Source: Lentzea aerocolonigenes (lineage in GTDB: Bacteria > Actinomycetota > Actinomycetes > Mycobacteriales > Pseudonocardiaceae). Taken from it: DNA of 5,062 nucleotides. Below the pieces are notes generated by a model. The model was not told where the DNA came from, searched no databases, and was given only the letters and a program-made list of their open reading frames with translations. Within the stretch, counting starts at the first letter, position 1. Every line of letters starts with the position of its first letter. Below, one piece after another: positions 1 through 5,062 of this stretch. Made by a program: the position numbers and the translations under genes. The stretch spans positions 1 to 5,062 of the forward strand of contig NZ_JYJG01000158.1 of assembly GCF_000955955.1 (NCBI RefSeq). The letters run 5' to 3'.

Positions 1-492
1 TGAGGCAAGTACCACCAACTCTGAGTTGGTGGTACTTGCAGACGCCTCAACGGCATCGGGGGAGAGCTCGAAGCACTCGATGTCGGTGATCGCGCCGACT
101 CGCTCGTCACGCCATCGCGCCCGCACGCGCGCGCCGGTCGACATCGCGTCTGGGGTTCCGGCGTCCACGGCGTGCAGCAGCGAGGTGTCGGAGCCGTCGA
201 GCTGGATCAGCGCCCACGCGAACGGCCGGTCCAACGGCTGGCCTTCGAGCGGTGAAGGGATCCACGACCAGCCGCGCACCACGCCGGTCGACGCCACGTC
301 GACGAACTCGGTGAGCCGCTCGGCGGTCACCGGGTCGTACTCGAGCGGCGGCACGTGCACCCGGCCGTCGGAACCGCGGATCCCGGTCACCTTGCGGCGG
401 CGCAGATCCGTGAGGAACCGGCCCAGCGTGGGGCCGGTGGAGCGCGTGTAGTCGAAGCCCACGTCGAGCGGAGCACTCAGTGGCCGAGTCAC
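1..492 (-). CDS. DUF35 / OB-fold protein, Rv3521-like, partial at left edge
   Basis: The frame opens with GTG at 492, the only start codon after an in-frame TGA, and stays open to base 1, giving 164 codons with the 3' end outside the window. Residues 20-60 occupy the place of the DUF35 rubredoxin-like zinc ribbon (GIRGSDGRVHVPP, 37-49), but the usual CxxC pairs are absent, so it probably binds no zinc. Residues 61-142 fit the OB fold (GWSWIP 74-79, RPFAWALIQLDG 89-100, LLHAVDAG 105-112, GAITDIECFE 133-142). Relatives I recall, such as Rv3521, are about 300 residues with a second similar half. Rv3521 is divergent from Rv3520c, and the same arrangement is seen here. In the sterol pathway the DUF35 part of ChsH2 partners the thiolase-like retro-aldolase Ltp2; a similar role with a lyase encoded to the left is inferred. 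There is no clear Shine-Dalgarno, so a leaderless transcript is likely. The family is fairly sure, the function is not. Confidence 0.82.
   Translation of the reverse strand, partial: MTRPLSAPLDVGFDYTRSTGPTLGRFLTDLRRRKVTGIRGSDGRVHVPPLEYDPVTAERLTEFVDVASTGVVRGWSWIPSPLEGQPLDRPFAWALIQLDGSDTSLLHAVDAGTPDAMSTGARVRARWRDERVGAITDIECFELSPDAVEASASTTNSELVVLAS
5..39. repeat. 35-bp perfect palindrome inside the DUF35 reading frame
   Basis: The left arm GCAAGTACCACCAACTC (5-21) is followed by a single T (22) and its exact reverse complement (23-39). A second pair, TGAGGC (1-6) and GCCTCA (44-49), could extend the stem imperfectly. It lies in the presumed linker after the first OB fold of the minus-strand gene, covering residues 152-163, and is visibly less GC-rich than its surroundings. 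As RNA it would form a long hairpin on either strand. There is no T-run, and the frame continues through it, so it is not a standard terminator. It could be a dispersed palindromic repeat, a regulator site, or the stem of an unusual termination or attenuation structure. Confidence 0.85.
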
Positions 493-498
493 AGATCA

Positions 499-528
499 AA
501 GTGAAACAGGTTCTCGAAATGGTGGCAA
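499..528 (-). promoter_or_regulatory. Putative promoter of the DUF35 gene, leaderless type
   Basis: Read on the minus strand, TTGCCA (528-523) resembles a -35 box. TCACTT (504-499) resembles a TANNNT -10 box with one mismatch after an 18-bp spacer, and lies 6 nt before the GTG at 492. The overlapping CACTTT (503-498) is an alternative -10. The spacing puts the transcription start at or very near the GTG, which fits the lack of a Shine-Dalgarno. The KstR-like palindrome lies between the boxes and overlaps the -10. Confidence 0.45.
502..515. promoter_or_regulatory. KstR-type operator in the divergent gap (one mismatch)
   Basis: TGAAACAGGTTCTC fits the actinobacterial KstR consensus TnnAACnnGTTnnA except that the last base is C instead of A. 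It fills the middle of the 45-bp gap between the DUF35 gene and the F420-dependent oxidoreductase gene, 10 nt from one start and 22 nt from the other, so one bound repressor could control both. On the minus strand the operator is followed directly by ACTTTGA (502-496, sharing one base), the same extension found at the second operator. The repressor itself is not encoded in the window. Confidence 0.72.
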
Positions 529-531
529 GAT
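526..531 (+). promoter_or_regulatory. Possible weak -10 box of the F420 oxidoreductase gene
   Basis: CAAGAT differs from the actinobacterial -10 pattern TANNNT at its first base and lies 6 nt before the ATG at 538, the spacing expected for a leaderless transcript. No good -35 box is visible; TGAAAC (502-507), inside the operator, has an 18-bp spacer. No convincing Shine-Dalgarno precedes the ATG. The call rests mainly on spacing and analogy with the other two promoters. Confidence 0.3.
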
Positions 532-537
532 GGGTGC

Positions 538-1566
538 ATGAAGCTCGGTCTGCAGCTCGGCTACTGGGGTGCCGCGCCACCCCCGAACGCCCCCGAACTC
601 GTGGCGGCGGCAGAGGAATTCGGCTTCGACGCGGTGTTCGCGGCCGAGGCGTGGGGCTCGGACGCCTTCACCCCGTTGGCGTGGTGGGGATCCGACACCC
701 GACGGGTCCGGCTCGGCACGTCCGTCGTGCAGATGTCGGCACGCACACCGGCGGCCTGCGCGATGCACGCGCTGACTCTCGACCACCTGTCGGGCGGACG
801 GTTCGTGCTCGGCCTGGGCGTCTCCGGCCCGCAGGTCGTCGAGGGCTGGTACGGGCGGCCGTTCGCCAAACCCCTTGCCAGGACCAGGGAATACGTCGAC
901 ATCCTGCGTCAGGTGATGGCCCGCGAGGCGCCGGTCCGCAACGACGGCCCGCACTACCCGTTGCCCTATCAGGGGCCGGGCGCGTTGGGGCTCGGCAAAC
1001 CGCTCAAGCCCATCACCCATCCGCTGCGCGCCGATCTGCCGATCTGGCTCGGCGCGGAGGGTCCGAAGAACGTCGCGCTGACGTCGGAGATCGCGGACGG
1101 CTGGCTCGCGATCTACTACGCGCCCAGGCTGTCCGGGATGTACGACGAGTGGCTCGACGACGGGTTCGCCACATCAGGCCGTAGCAGGGAGAACTTCGAG
1201 GTCGCGGCCACCTGTCAGGTCGTCGTGACGGACGATCCGGTGGCGGTCAGGGCGATGCTCAAGCCGTTCGTCGCTTTGTACATCGGCGGAATGGGTGCGC
1301 CGGGCATGAACTTCCACGCCGAGGTCTTCACCCGCATGGGATACGGCGAGGTGGTGCGGGACATCGGCAGGCTGTTCCAGGCAGGGCGCAAGGACGAGGC
1401 GGCACAGGTGGTTCCGGACGAGCTGGTGGCCGAGATCAGCATCGTCGGCAACGCCGAGCACGTCCGCGACGAGATCGGGAGGTGGGAGAAGGCGGGCGTC
1501 ACGATGCTCATCGTCGGCTGTCGTGACGTTGCCTCGATCAAGGCCGTCTCTGAGGCTTGTCAGTAG
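538..1566 (+). CDS. F420-dependent LLM-class oxidoreductase, Rv3520c family
   Basis: This cytosolic enzyme of 342 residues has the luciferase-like (LLM) TIM-barrel fold and would move hydride to or from coenzyme F420; its substrate is unknown. The N-terminus MKLGLQLGYWG (1-11), the stretch AEAWGSDAFTPLAWW (36-50), LDHLSGGR (81-88) followed by GLGVSGPQVVEGWYG (92-106), and WLGAEGPKNVAL (170-181) closely follow Rv3520c of M. tuberculosis as I remember it. Length is also close (about 347 in Rv3520c). The C-terminal part (IVGNAEHVRDEIGRWEKAGV) is typical of the class. The ATG at 538 starts exactly at the conserved N-terminus. The gene is divergent from the DUF35 gene across a KstR-type operator, as Rv3520c is from Rv3521, which places it in sterol catabolism. 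It ends with TAG 25 bp before the ligase gene. The family is nearly certain; the reaction is open. Confidence 0.94.
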   Translation: MKLGLQLGYWGAAPPPNAPELVAAAEEFGFDAVFAAEAWGSDAFTPLAWWGSDTRRVRLGTSVVQMSARTPAACAMHALTLDHLSGGRFVLGLGVSGPQVVEGWYGRPFAKPLARTREYVDILRQVMAREAPVRNDGPHYPLPYQGPGALGLGKPLKPITHPLRADLPIWLGAEGPKNVALTSEIADGWLAIYYAPRLSGMYDEWLDDGFATSGRSRENFEVAATCQVVVTDDPVAVRAMLKPFVALYIGGMGAPGMNFHAEVFTRMGYGEVVRDIGRLFQAGRKDEAAQVVPDELVAEISIVGNAEHVRDEIGRWEKAGVTMLIVGCRDVASIKAVSEACQ

Positions 1567-1585
1567 GTGAAACGCGTTCTACTTT
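1557..1585 (+). promoter_or_regulatory. Promoter of the fadD-PPOX-kstD operon, leaderless type
   Basis: TTGTCA (1557-1562) is one base from the -35 consensus TTGACA and is followed, after exactly 17 bp, by TACTTT (1580-1585), a full match to the actinobacterial -10 pattern TANNNT. Six nucleotides then separate the -10 from the GTG at 1592, so transcription probably starts at the start codon. The -35 box lies in the last codons and runs up to the stop codon of the F420 oxidoreductase gene. The KstR-type operator fills most of the spacer and overlaps the -10, which fits repression by blocking RNA polymerase. Confidence 0.65.
1568..1581. promoter_or_regulatory. KstR-type operator before fadD (perfect consensus)
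   Basis: TGAAACGCGTTCTA matches every fixed position of the KstR consensus TnnAACnnGTTnnA, and its core AACGCGTT is fully self-complementary. It lies in the 25-bp gap before the acyl-CoA ligase gene and shares its last two bases with the -10 box TACTTT. In known actinobacteria KstR is released from such sites by CoA thioesters of early cholesterol metabolites. Derepression of this operon by steroid is therefore inferred. Confidence 0.82.
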
Positions 1586-1591
1586 GAGGGT

Positions 1592-3124
1592 GTGGTCACT
1601 GGACTCTGGAACATCGCCGCCGACCAGCCGGACCTGACCGCGCTGGTCGATCCGAGCGGTCGCGAGATCACCTACCGGGAGCTGGCGGCGCAGGCCGACC
1701 GCTACGGGCGCGGGTTCCAGGCCTTGGGGCTGGAACCCGGCGACAGCATCGTGCTGATGCTGCCGAACAGCGCCGAACTGGTGGCGGTGTACTTCGCCGC
1801 CTACCAGACCGGCCTCTACGTCGTGATGGCCAACTGGCACCTGACCGGGGCCGAGGTCGCGTACCTCGTGCAGGACAGCGGTGCCAAGGCGTTCGTGGCG
1901 CACGAACGGTTCGCCGCAGCGGCGACAGAGGCGTCAGCGAGCCTGCCGGCCAACGCCAAGTACTCCGTCGGTGACATCGACGGGTTCACGCTGCTCGGCA
2001 AGCTCGGCGAGGACGAATCCGGACGCCCGGACGTGCGCACGGCCGGCTCGCCGATGCTCTACACGTCAGGCACCACAGGCAGGCCGAAGGGCGTGCGCAG
2101 GCCGTTGACCGGCGCGGATCCTGACGTGGTCCCACCGTCGGCGCCGTGGTTCTTCGGCATCTTCGGGATCAAGCCGCACGACGGTCACGTGCACCTGTGC
2201 GGGTCGCCGCTGTACCACACGGCGGTGCTGAACTTCGTCGTGATCTCGATCCAGCTCGGCCACACCGCGGTGCTCATGGACCATTGGGCACCCGAGGACA
2301 TGTTGCGGCTGATCGAGCGCTACAAGGTCACGCACAGCCACATGGTGCCGACCCAGTTCCACCGCCTTCTCGCACTGCCGGACGACGTCAAAGTCAAGTA
2401 CGACATGGGTTCGCTGCGCGCGATGATCCACGGCGCCGCGCCGTGCCCGCTCGAGGTGAAGCGCCGCATGCTCGACTGGTGGGGACCGGTCGTGATCGAG
2501 TACTACGCCGCGACCGAGGGCGGCGGGACAGCGATCTCCGCACAGGAATGGCTCCGCAAGCCCGGATCCGTCGGACTGCCGTGGCCGACGTCGGAGATCA
2601 AGATCCTGGACGAGGACGGCAACGACCTGCCGGTGGGCGAGCGCGGCCTGGTCTACATGCGGATGGGCGACGCGACGTTCGAGTACCACAAGGACGCGGA
2701 GAAGACGAAGGCCGCGCGCGTCGGCAAGCTCTTCACGTTGCAGGACATCGGCTATCTCGACGAGGACGGTTACCTGTTCCTGTGCGACCGCAAGAACGAC
2801 ATGATCATCTCCGGTGGGGTGAACATCTACCCGGCGGAGATCGAGGGTGAGCTCGTCTGTCACCCCAAGGTCGCGGACGTGGCCGTGTTCGGCGTGCCGC
2901 ACCCGGACTGGGGCGAGGAGATCAAGGCGGTCGTCCAGCCCGCCGATGGTGTCGAGCCCGATGACGAACTGACCGAGGAGCTGCTGGAGTTCGCCCGCAC
3001 GAGGCTCGCGAAGTTCAAGCTGCCACGGACGATCTCCTACCTGGCCGAGCTACCGCGCGACCCCAACGGCAAGCTGTACAAGCGAAAGCTCCGTAGCCAA
3101 GAGCAAAGTTCAAGCAGTGCGTGA
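1592..3124 (+). CDS. FadD-type acyl-CoA ligase (steroid or fatty acid), FadD4-like
   Basis: This cytosolic ANL-superfamily enzyme of 510 residues would activate a carboxylic acid with ATP through an acyl-adenylate to the CoA thioester. The P-loop-like motif YTSGTTGRPKG is at 157-167, the adenine/acyl-site motif YYAATEGGG at 304-312, the hinge region with CDRKNDMIISGG at 398-409 followed by VNIYPAEIE, and the catalytic lysine in PNGKLYKRK at K494. From memory it resembles the mycobacterial FadD4 group (IHGAAPCPLEVKRRMLDWWGP) more than the sterol ligases FadD17 or FadD19, so no symbol is given. The GTG at 1592 is the only possible start between the in-frame TGA at 1568 and the conserved N-terminus. 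A GAGGG (1586-1590) is only 1 nt from it, too close for a ribosome site, favouring leaderless translation. It overlaps the next gene by 8 bp. The KstR-type operator and downstream kstD suggest a steroid-derived acid as substrate, which is inferred. Confidence 0.93.
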   Translation: MVTGLWNIAADQPDLTALVDPSGREITYRELAAQADRYGRGFQALGLEPGDSIVLMLPNSAELVAVYFAAYQTGLYVVMANWHLTGAEVAYLVQDSGAKAFVAHERFAAAATEASASLPANAKYSVGDIDGFTLLGKLGEDESGRPDVRTAGSPMLYTSGTTGRPKGVRRPLTGADPDVVPPSAPWFFGIFGIKPHDGHVHLCGSPLYHTAVLNFVVISIQLGHTAVLMDHWAPEDMLRLIERYKVTHSHMVPTQFHRLLALPDDVKVKYDMGSLRAMIHGAAPCPLEVKRRMLDWWGPVVIEYYAATEGGGTAISAQEWLRKPGSVGLPWPTSEIKILDEDGNDLPVGERGLVYMRMGDATFEYHKDAEKTKAARVGKLFTLQDIGYLDEDGYLFLCDRKNDMIISGGVNIYPAEIEGELVCHPKVADVAVFGVPHPDWGEEIKAVVQPADGVEPDDELTEELLEFARTRLAKFKLPRTISYLAELPRDPNGKLYKRKLRSQEQSSSSA

Positions 3125-3572
3125 CGCGATCAAGATGACCCCGGCCGAGGTCGAGGAGTTCCTGGCCGGGCAGAAGACGTTGATCGTGGCCACCATCGGC
3201 CGCAACGGCCTGCCGCACCTCGCACCGATGTGGTTCGCGGTGCTGGACGGCGAGATCGTGTTCTGCACGGACCGCAAGTCGCAGAAGATCGTGAACCTGC
3301 AACGAGATCCTCGCTGCAGCGTGCTCGCAGAGGCGGGGGAGACCTACGACCAGCTGCGCGGCGTGCACATGGAGGGCGTCACCGAGTTCACCCCGGACCT
3401 CGGCCGAGTCGTCGACGCCGTCGTGGCGCGCAACTTCGGCGAGGTCGGTGACAGCGACGTTGAACGAGAAGCTTTGCGCAAGGCCATGTCCAGGCGCGTC
3501 GCCGTCATCTTCCGTCCAACGCGGACGGCCAGCTGGGACCACCGGAAGCTGATGTCTGGAGCGACCTCATGA
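3117..3572 (+). CDS. PPOX-fold (pyridoxamine oxidase-like) F420/FMN-binding protein
   Basis: This protein of 151 residues has the split beta-barrel of the pyridoxamine 5'-phosphate oxidase-like superfamily, which binds FMN, F420 or haem. The typical first strands are TLIVATIGRNGLPHLAPMWFAV (21-42), then GEIVFCTDRKSQKIVNLQRDPRCSVL (45-70), where the R/K-rich turn and NLxRDP usually contact the cofactor phosphate. It matches the F420-dependent Rv1155-type branch in outline, but the cofactor cannot be decided from sequence alone. Such proteins act as small reductases or cofactor carriers; the substrate is unknown. The GTG start at 3117 overlaps the end of fadD by 8 bp and has only a weak AAGAG 13 nt upstream, so translational coupling is likely. 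ATG 3135 is an alternative start with no better ribosome site. Its stop shares an ATGA with the kstD start, tying it to a flavoprotein steroid dehydrogenase. Confidence 0.88.
   Translation: MRDAIKMTPAEVEEFLAGQKTLIVATIGRNGLPHLAPMWFAVLDGEIVFCTDRKSQKIVNLQRDPRCSVLAEAGETYDQLRGVHMEGVTEFTPDLGRVVDAVVARNFGEVGDSDVEREALRKAMSRRVAVIFRPTRTASWDHRKLMSGATS
3558..3561 (+). promoter_or_regulatory. Ribosome binding site deciding the kstD start
   Basis: GGAG lies 7 nt before the ATG at 3569, inside the end of the PPOX gene. It is the best-placed Shine-Dalgarno in the window. It fixes the start at 3569 and so supports the signal-peptide extension being translated. The other genes, which head transcripts or overlap strongly, have no comparable site. 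Confidence 0.8.
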
Positions 3573-3652
3573 CCCTGAACCGCCGTCAGGTGCTCGCCGG
3601 AGCCGGTCTCGCGCTGGCCTCCGGACTGGTCAAGACCTCACCGGCCTCGGCA
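3569..3652 (+). other. Predicted twin-arginine (Tat) signal peptide of KstD
   Basis: The first 28 residues have the three Tat regions: MTLNRRQ with the arginine pair R5-R6, the moderately hydrophobic VLAGAGLALASGLV (8-21), and KTSPASA (22-28) with a lysine that disfavours the Sec route and an ASA site for cleavage before D29. No cysteine follows, so it is not a lipoprotein signal. The Rossmann strand FDVVVVG begins at 33, just after the predicted cut. Export with FAD already bound is what the Tat route allows. Confidence 0.7.
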
Positions 3653-5062
3653 GACCTCGGCGAGTTCGACGTCGTGGTCGTCGGCTCGGGCGCGGCCGGT
3701 ATGACCGCCGCTCTCGCCGCCGCCAAACGAGGCCTGAGTTGTGTGGTGGTGGAGAAGGCGCCGACCTTCGGCGGTTCCGCAGCCAGGTCAGGTGCAGGTA
3801 TCTGGATCCCCAACAACGAGATCATCCTCGCCGCCGGCATCCCCGACACACCGGAGAAGGCCCGGCAGTACATGGCGGCCGTCGTCGGTGACATCCCGGT
3901 GATGCGGCAGCAGGCCTACCTGACGTACGGGCCGCAGATGATCTCGTTCGTCATGCGGAACAGCCCGCTGCGGTTCCGGCACATGGACGGGTACAGCGAC
4001 TACTACCCCGAGTACCCCGGCGGTATCGCGAAGGGCCGGTCGATCGAGCCGGAGATGCTCGACGGCCGCGTCCTCGGTGCCGAGCTCGCGAACCTCAACG
4101 CCCCCTACCTCGCCACTCCGGCGGGCATGGTCATCTACGGCGCCGACTACAAGTGGCTCGCACTGGCCCTGGTCAACGCCAAGGGAGCCGCCACGGCCGC
4201 AGCGGCACTCGCCCGTGGCACGGCAGCGGCGCTGGCCGGCCAGAAGCCTTTGACGATGGGCCAGGCGCTGGCAGGCGGTCTGCGCGCGGGTCTCATGCAG
4301 TCGAACGTGCCGGTCTGGCTCAACACCGGCCTTGAGGACCTGCACGTGGAGAACGGCGCGGTGCGTGGCGTGCTGACCTCGCGCGGGCTCGTCCGAGCAC
4401 GGCGTGGCGTCATCATGGGTTCGGGCGGCTTCGAACACAACGCGGCCATGCGCGCCCAGTACCAGCGGCAGCCCATCGGTACACAGTGGACGGTCGGCGC
4501 CAAGGAGAACACCGGCGACGGCCACCGCGCGGGCCAGCGCGCCGGCGCGGCGTTCGACCTGATGGACGACTCCTGGTGGGGCCCGGTCATCCCGACGCCC
4601 GGCTCGCCGTACTTCTGCCTCGCCGAACGCACCCTGCCCGGCGGCCTGATGATCAACGCTGCTGGCCAGCGGTTCGTCAACGAGGCCGCGCCGTACAGCG
4701 ACGTCGTGCACACCATGTACGACAAGAACCCCGCCGACCCGTGCATCCCCGCGTGGCTCGTCGTCGACCAGAACTACCGCAACAGGTACCTGTTCGCCGA
4801 CGTCGCGCCCACGTTGCCGCTGCCGGACGCCTGGTACCAGGCCGGCGCGGTGGTGAAGAACTGGTCGCTCGACGGGCTGGCCGGTGCGATCGGCGTTCCC
4901 GGCACCGCGTTGAAGGCGACCGTCACCCGGTTCAACAACCAGGCCTTCACCGGCCGCGACCCCGACTTCAAGCGCGGCGACAGCGCCTACGACCACTACT
5001 ACACCGACCCGGCCGTCTTCCCGAACTCGTGTCTCGCCCCGCTGTGGGCACCGCCGTACTAC
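3569..5062 (+). CDS. kstD: 3-ketosteroid delta1-dehydrogenase with Tat signal, partial at right edge
   Basis: This FAD enzyme inserts a C1-C2 double bond into ring A of 3-ketosteroids, for example androstenedione to androstadienedione, a step before ring B opens. The frame has 498 codons without a stop; about 70 residues are missing compared with M. tuberculosis KstD (about 563). After the signal region the FAD motif GSGAAG is at 39-44, E62 should bind the ribose, and FGGSAARSGAGIWIPNN (67-83) follows. Further KstD marks are YSDYYPE (142-148), which holds the counterpart of Rhodococcus KstD1 Tyr119, GSGGFEHN (284-291), NTGDG (314-318), WWGP (336-339) and NEAAPY with Y376, matching catalytic Tyr318. 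The counterparts of Tyr487 and Gly491 lie beyond the edge, so the active site cannot be fully checked. The start overlaps the PPOX stop as ATGA. The similarity favours KstD over the related delta4-(5alpha)-dehydrogenases and fumarate reductases. Confidence 0.92.
   Translation, partial: MTLNRRQVLAGAGLALASGLVKTSPASADLGEFDVVVVGSGAAGMTAALAAAKRGLSCVVVEKAPTFGGSAARSGAGIWIPNNEIILAAGIPDTPEKARQYMAAVVGDIPVMRQQAYLTYGPQMISFVMRNSPLRFRHMDGYSDYYPEYPGGIAKGRSIEPEMLDGRVLGAELANLNAPYLATPAGMVIYGADYKWLALALVNAKGAATAAAALARGTAAALAGQKPLTMGQALAGGLRAGLMQSNVPVWLNTGLEDLHVENGAVRGVLTSRGLVRARRGVIMGSGGFEHNAAMRAQYQRQPIGTQWTVGAKENTGDGHRAGQRAGAAFDLMDDSWWGPVIPTPGSPYFCLAERTLPGGLMINAAGQRFVNEAAPYSDVVHTMYDKNPADPCIPAWLVVDQNYRNRYLFADVAPTLPLPDAWYQAGAVVKNWSLDGLAGAIGVPGTALKATVTRFNNQAFTGRDPDFKRGDSAYDHYYTDPAVFPNSCLAPLWAPPYY

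Noticed and set aside
5..39. Intrinsic terminator
   Set aside because: The hairpin is strong, but no T-run follows on either visible side and the DUF35 frame stays open through it; called a palindromic repeat instead.
26..451. Plus-strand ORF of 141 codons opposite the DUF35 gene
   Set aside because: It is rich in S, R, T and P with no recognisable fold and lies wholly opposite a frame with clear OB-fold motifs; typical GC-rich shadow.
1586..1590. GAGGG as the fadD ribosome binding site
   Set aside because: Only 1 nt separates it from the GTG and no later start fits the conserved N-terminus; leaderless translation explains the start better.
2066..2902. Minus-strand ORF of 278 codons opposite fadD
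   Set aside because: Low-complexity composition and complete overlap with the ligase core motifs; no start signal worth noting.
1592..3124. Naming the ligase fadD17 or fadD19
   Set aside because: The motifs recalled for FadD19 (YTGGTTGFPKG, SSETG) do not fit; this protein has YTSGTTGRPKG and AATEGGG and looks closer to the FadD4 group, so no symbol was assigned.
3590..3592. Later kstD start at GTG (V8) that would remove the twin arginines
   Set aside because: It has no ribosome site, whereas ATG 3569 has GGAG at 7 nt and the ATGA overlap. Any start past V8 would fall inside the FAD-binding strand.
3788..4996. Minus-strand ORF of 402 codons opposite kstD
   Set aside because: It is composed mainly of V, R, G, H, D and A with no motif; the opposite strand carries unmistakable KstD motifs throughout, so this is an antisense shadow.

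Overview
The window looks like chromosomal DNA from a high-GC actinomycete that degrades steroids. The evidence is a strong G/C bias at third codon positions, two GTG starts, probable leaderless transcripts, F420-type enzymes, and proteins that read like mycobacterial and rhodococcal sterol-catabolism proteins. A member of the Pseudonocardiales (Amycolatopsis, Saccharothrix or Lentzea type) is a reasonable guess, but the sequence does not prove a genus.

Layout. On the left, a minus-strand gene (start 492, running off the left edge) encodes a DUF35/OB-fold protein of the kind found beside Rv3520c in Mycobacterium tuberculosis. A 45-bp divergent gap separates it from a plus-strand gene (538-1566) for an F420-dependent luciferase-like oxidoreductase of the Rv3520c family. 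After 25 bp comes a plus-strand operon with overlapping genes: a FadD-type acyl-CoA ligase (1592-3124), a PPOX-fold flavin/F420-binding protein (3117-3572), and a 3-ketosteroid delta1-dehydrogenase, KstD (3569 to beyond the right edge). No RNA gene, CRISPR array, insertion sequence or stretch of more than 50 bp without a gene was seen.

Regulation. Both intergenic gaps contain a 14-bp palindrome fitting the operator of KstR, the TetR-family repressor of actinobacterial cholesterol catabolism (TnnAACnnGTTnnA). The copy before fadD (1568-1581) is a perfect match and overlaps the -10 box of a good promoter placed for a leaderless transcript. The copy between the divergent genes (502-515) misses one outer base and sits over the corresponding promoter of the DUF35 gene. 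With KstD present, this makes assignment to the sterol regulon the best-supported conclusion.

How the genes may work together (inference). The ligase would activate a steroid side-chain or ring-derived acid as a CoA thioester. KstD desaturates ring A of 3-ketosteroids at C1-C2. The DUF35 protein probably partners a thiolase-like lyase encoded off the left edge. The two deazaflavin/flavin-type proteins have no assigned steps. The most unusual feature is that this KstD starts with a convincing twin-arginine (Tat) signal peptide, whereas the classical KstDs I recall start directly at the FAD-binding fold. A 35-bp perfect palindrome at the left edge, inside the DUF35 reading frame, is the other unexplained structure.
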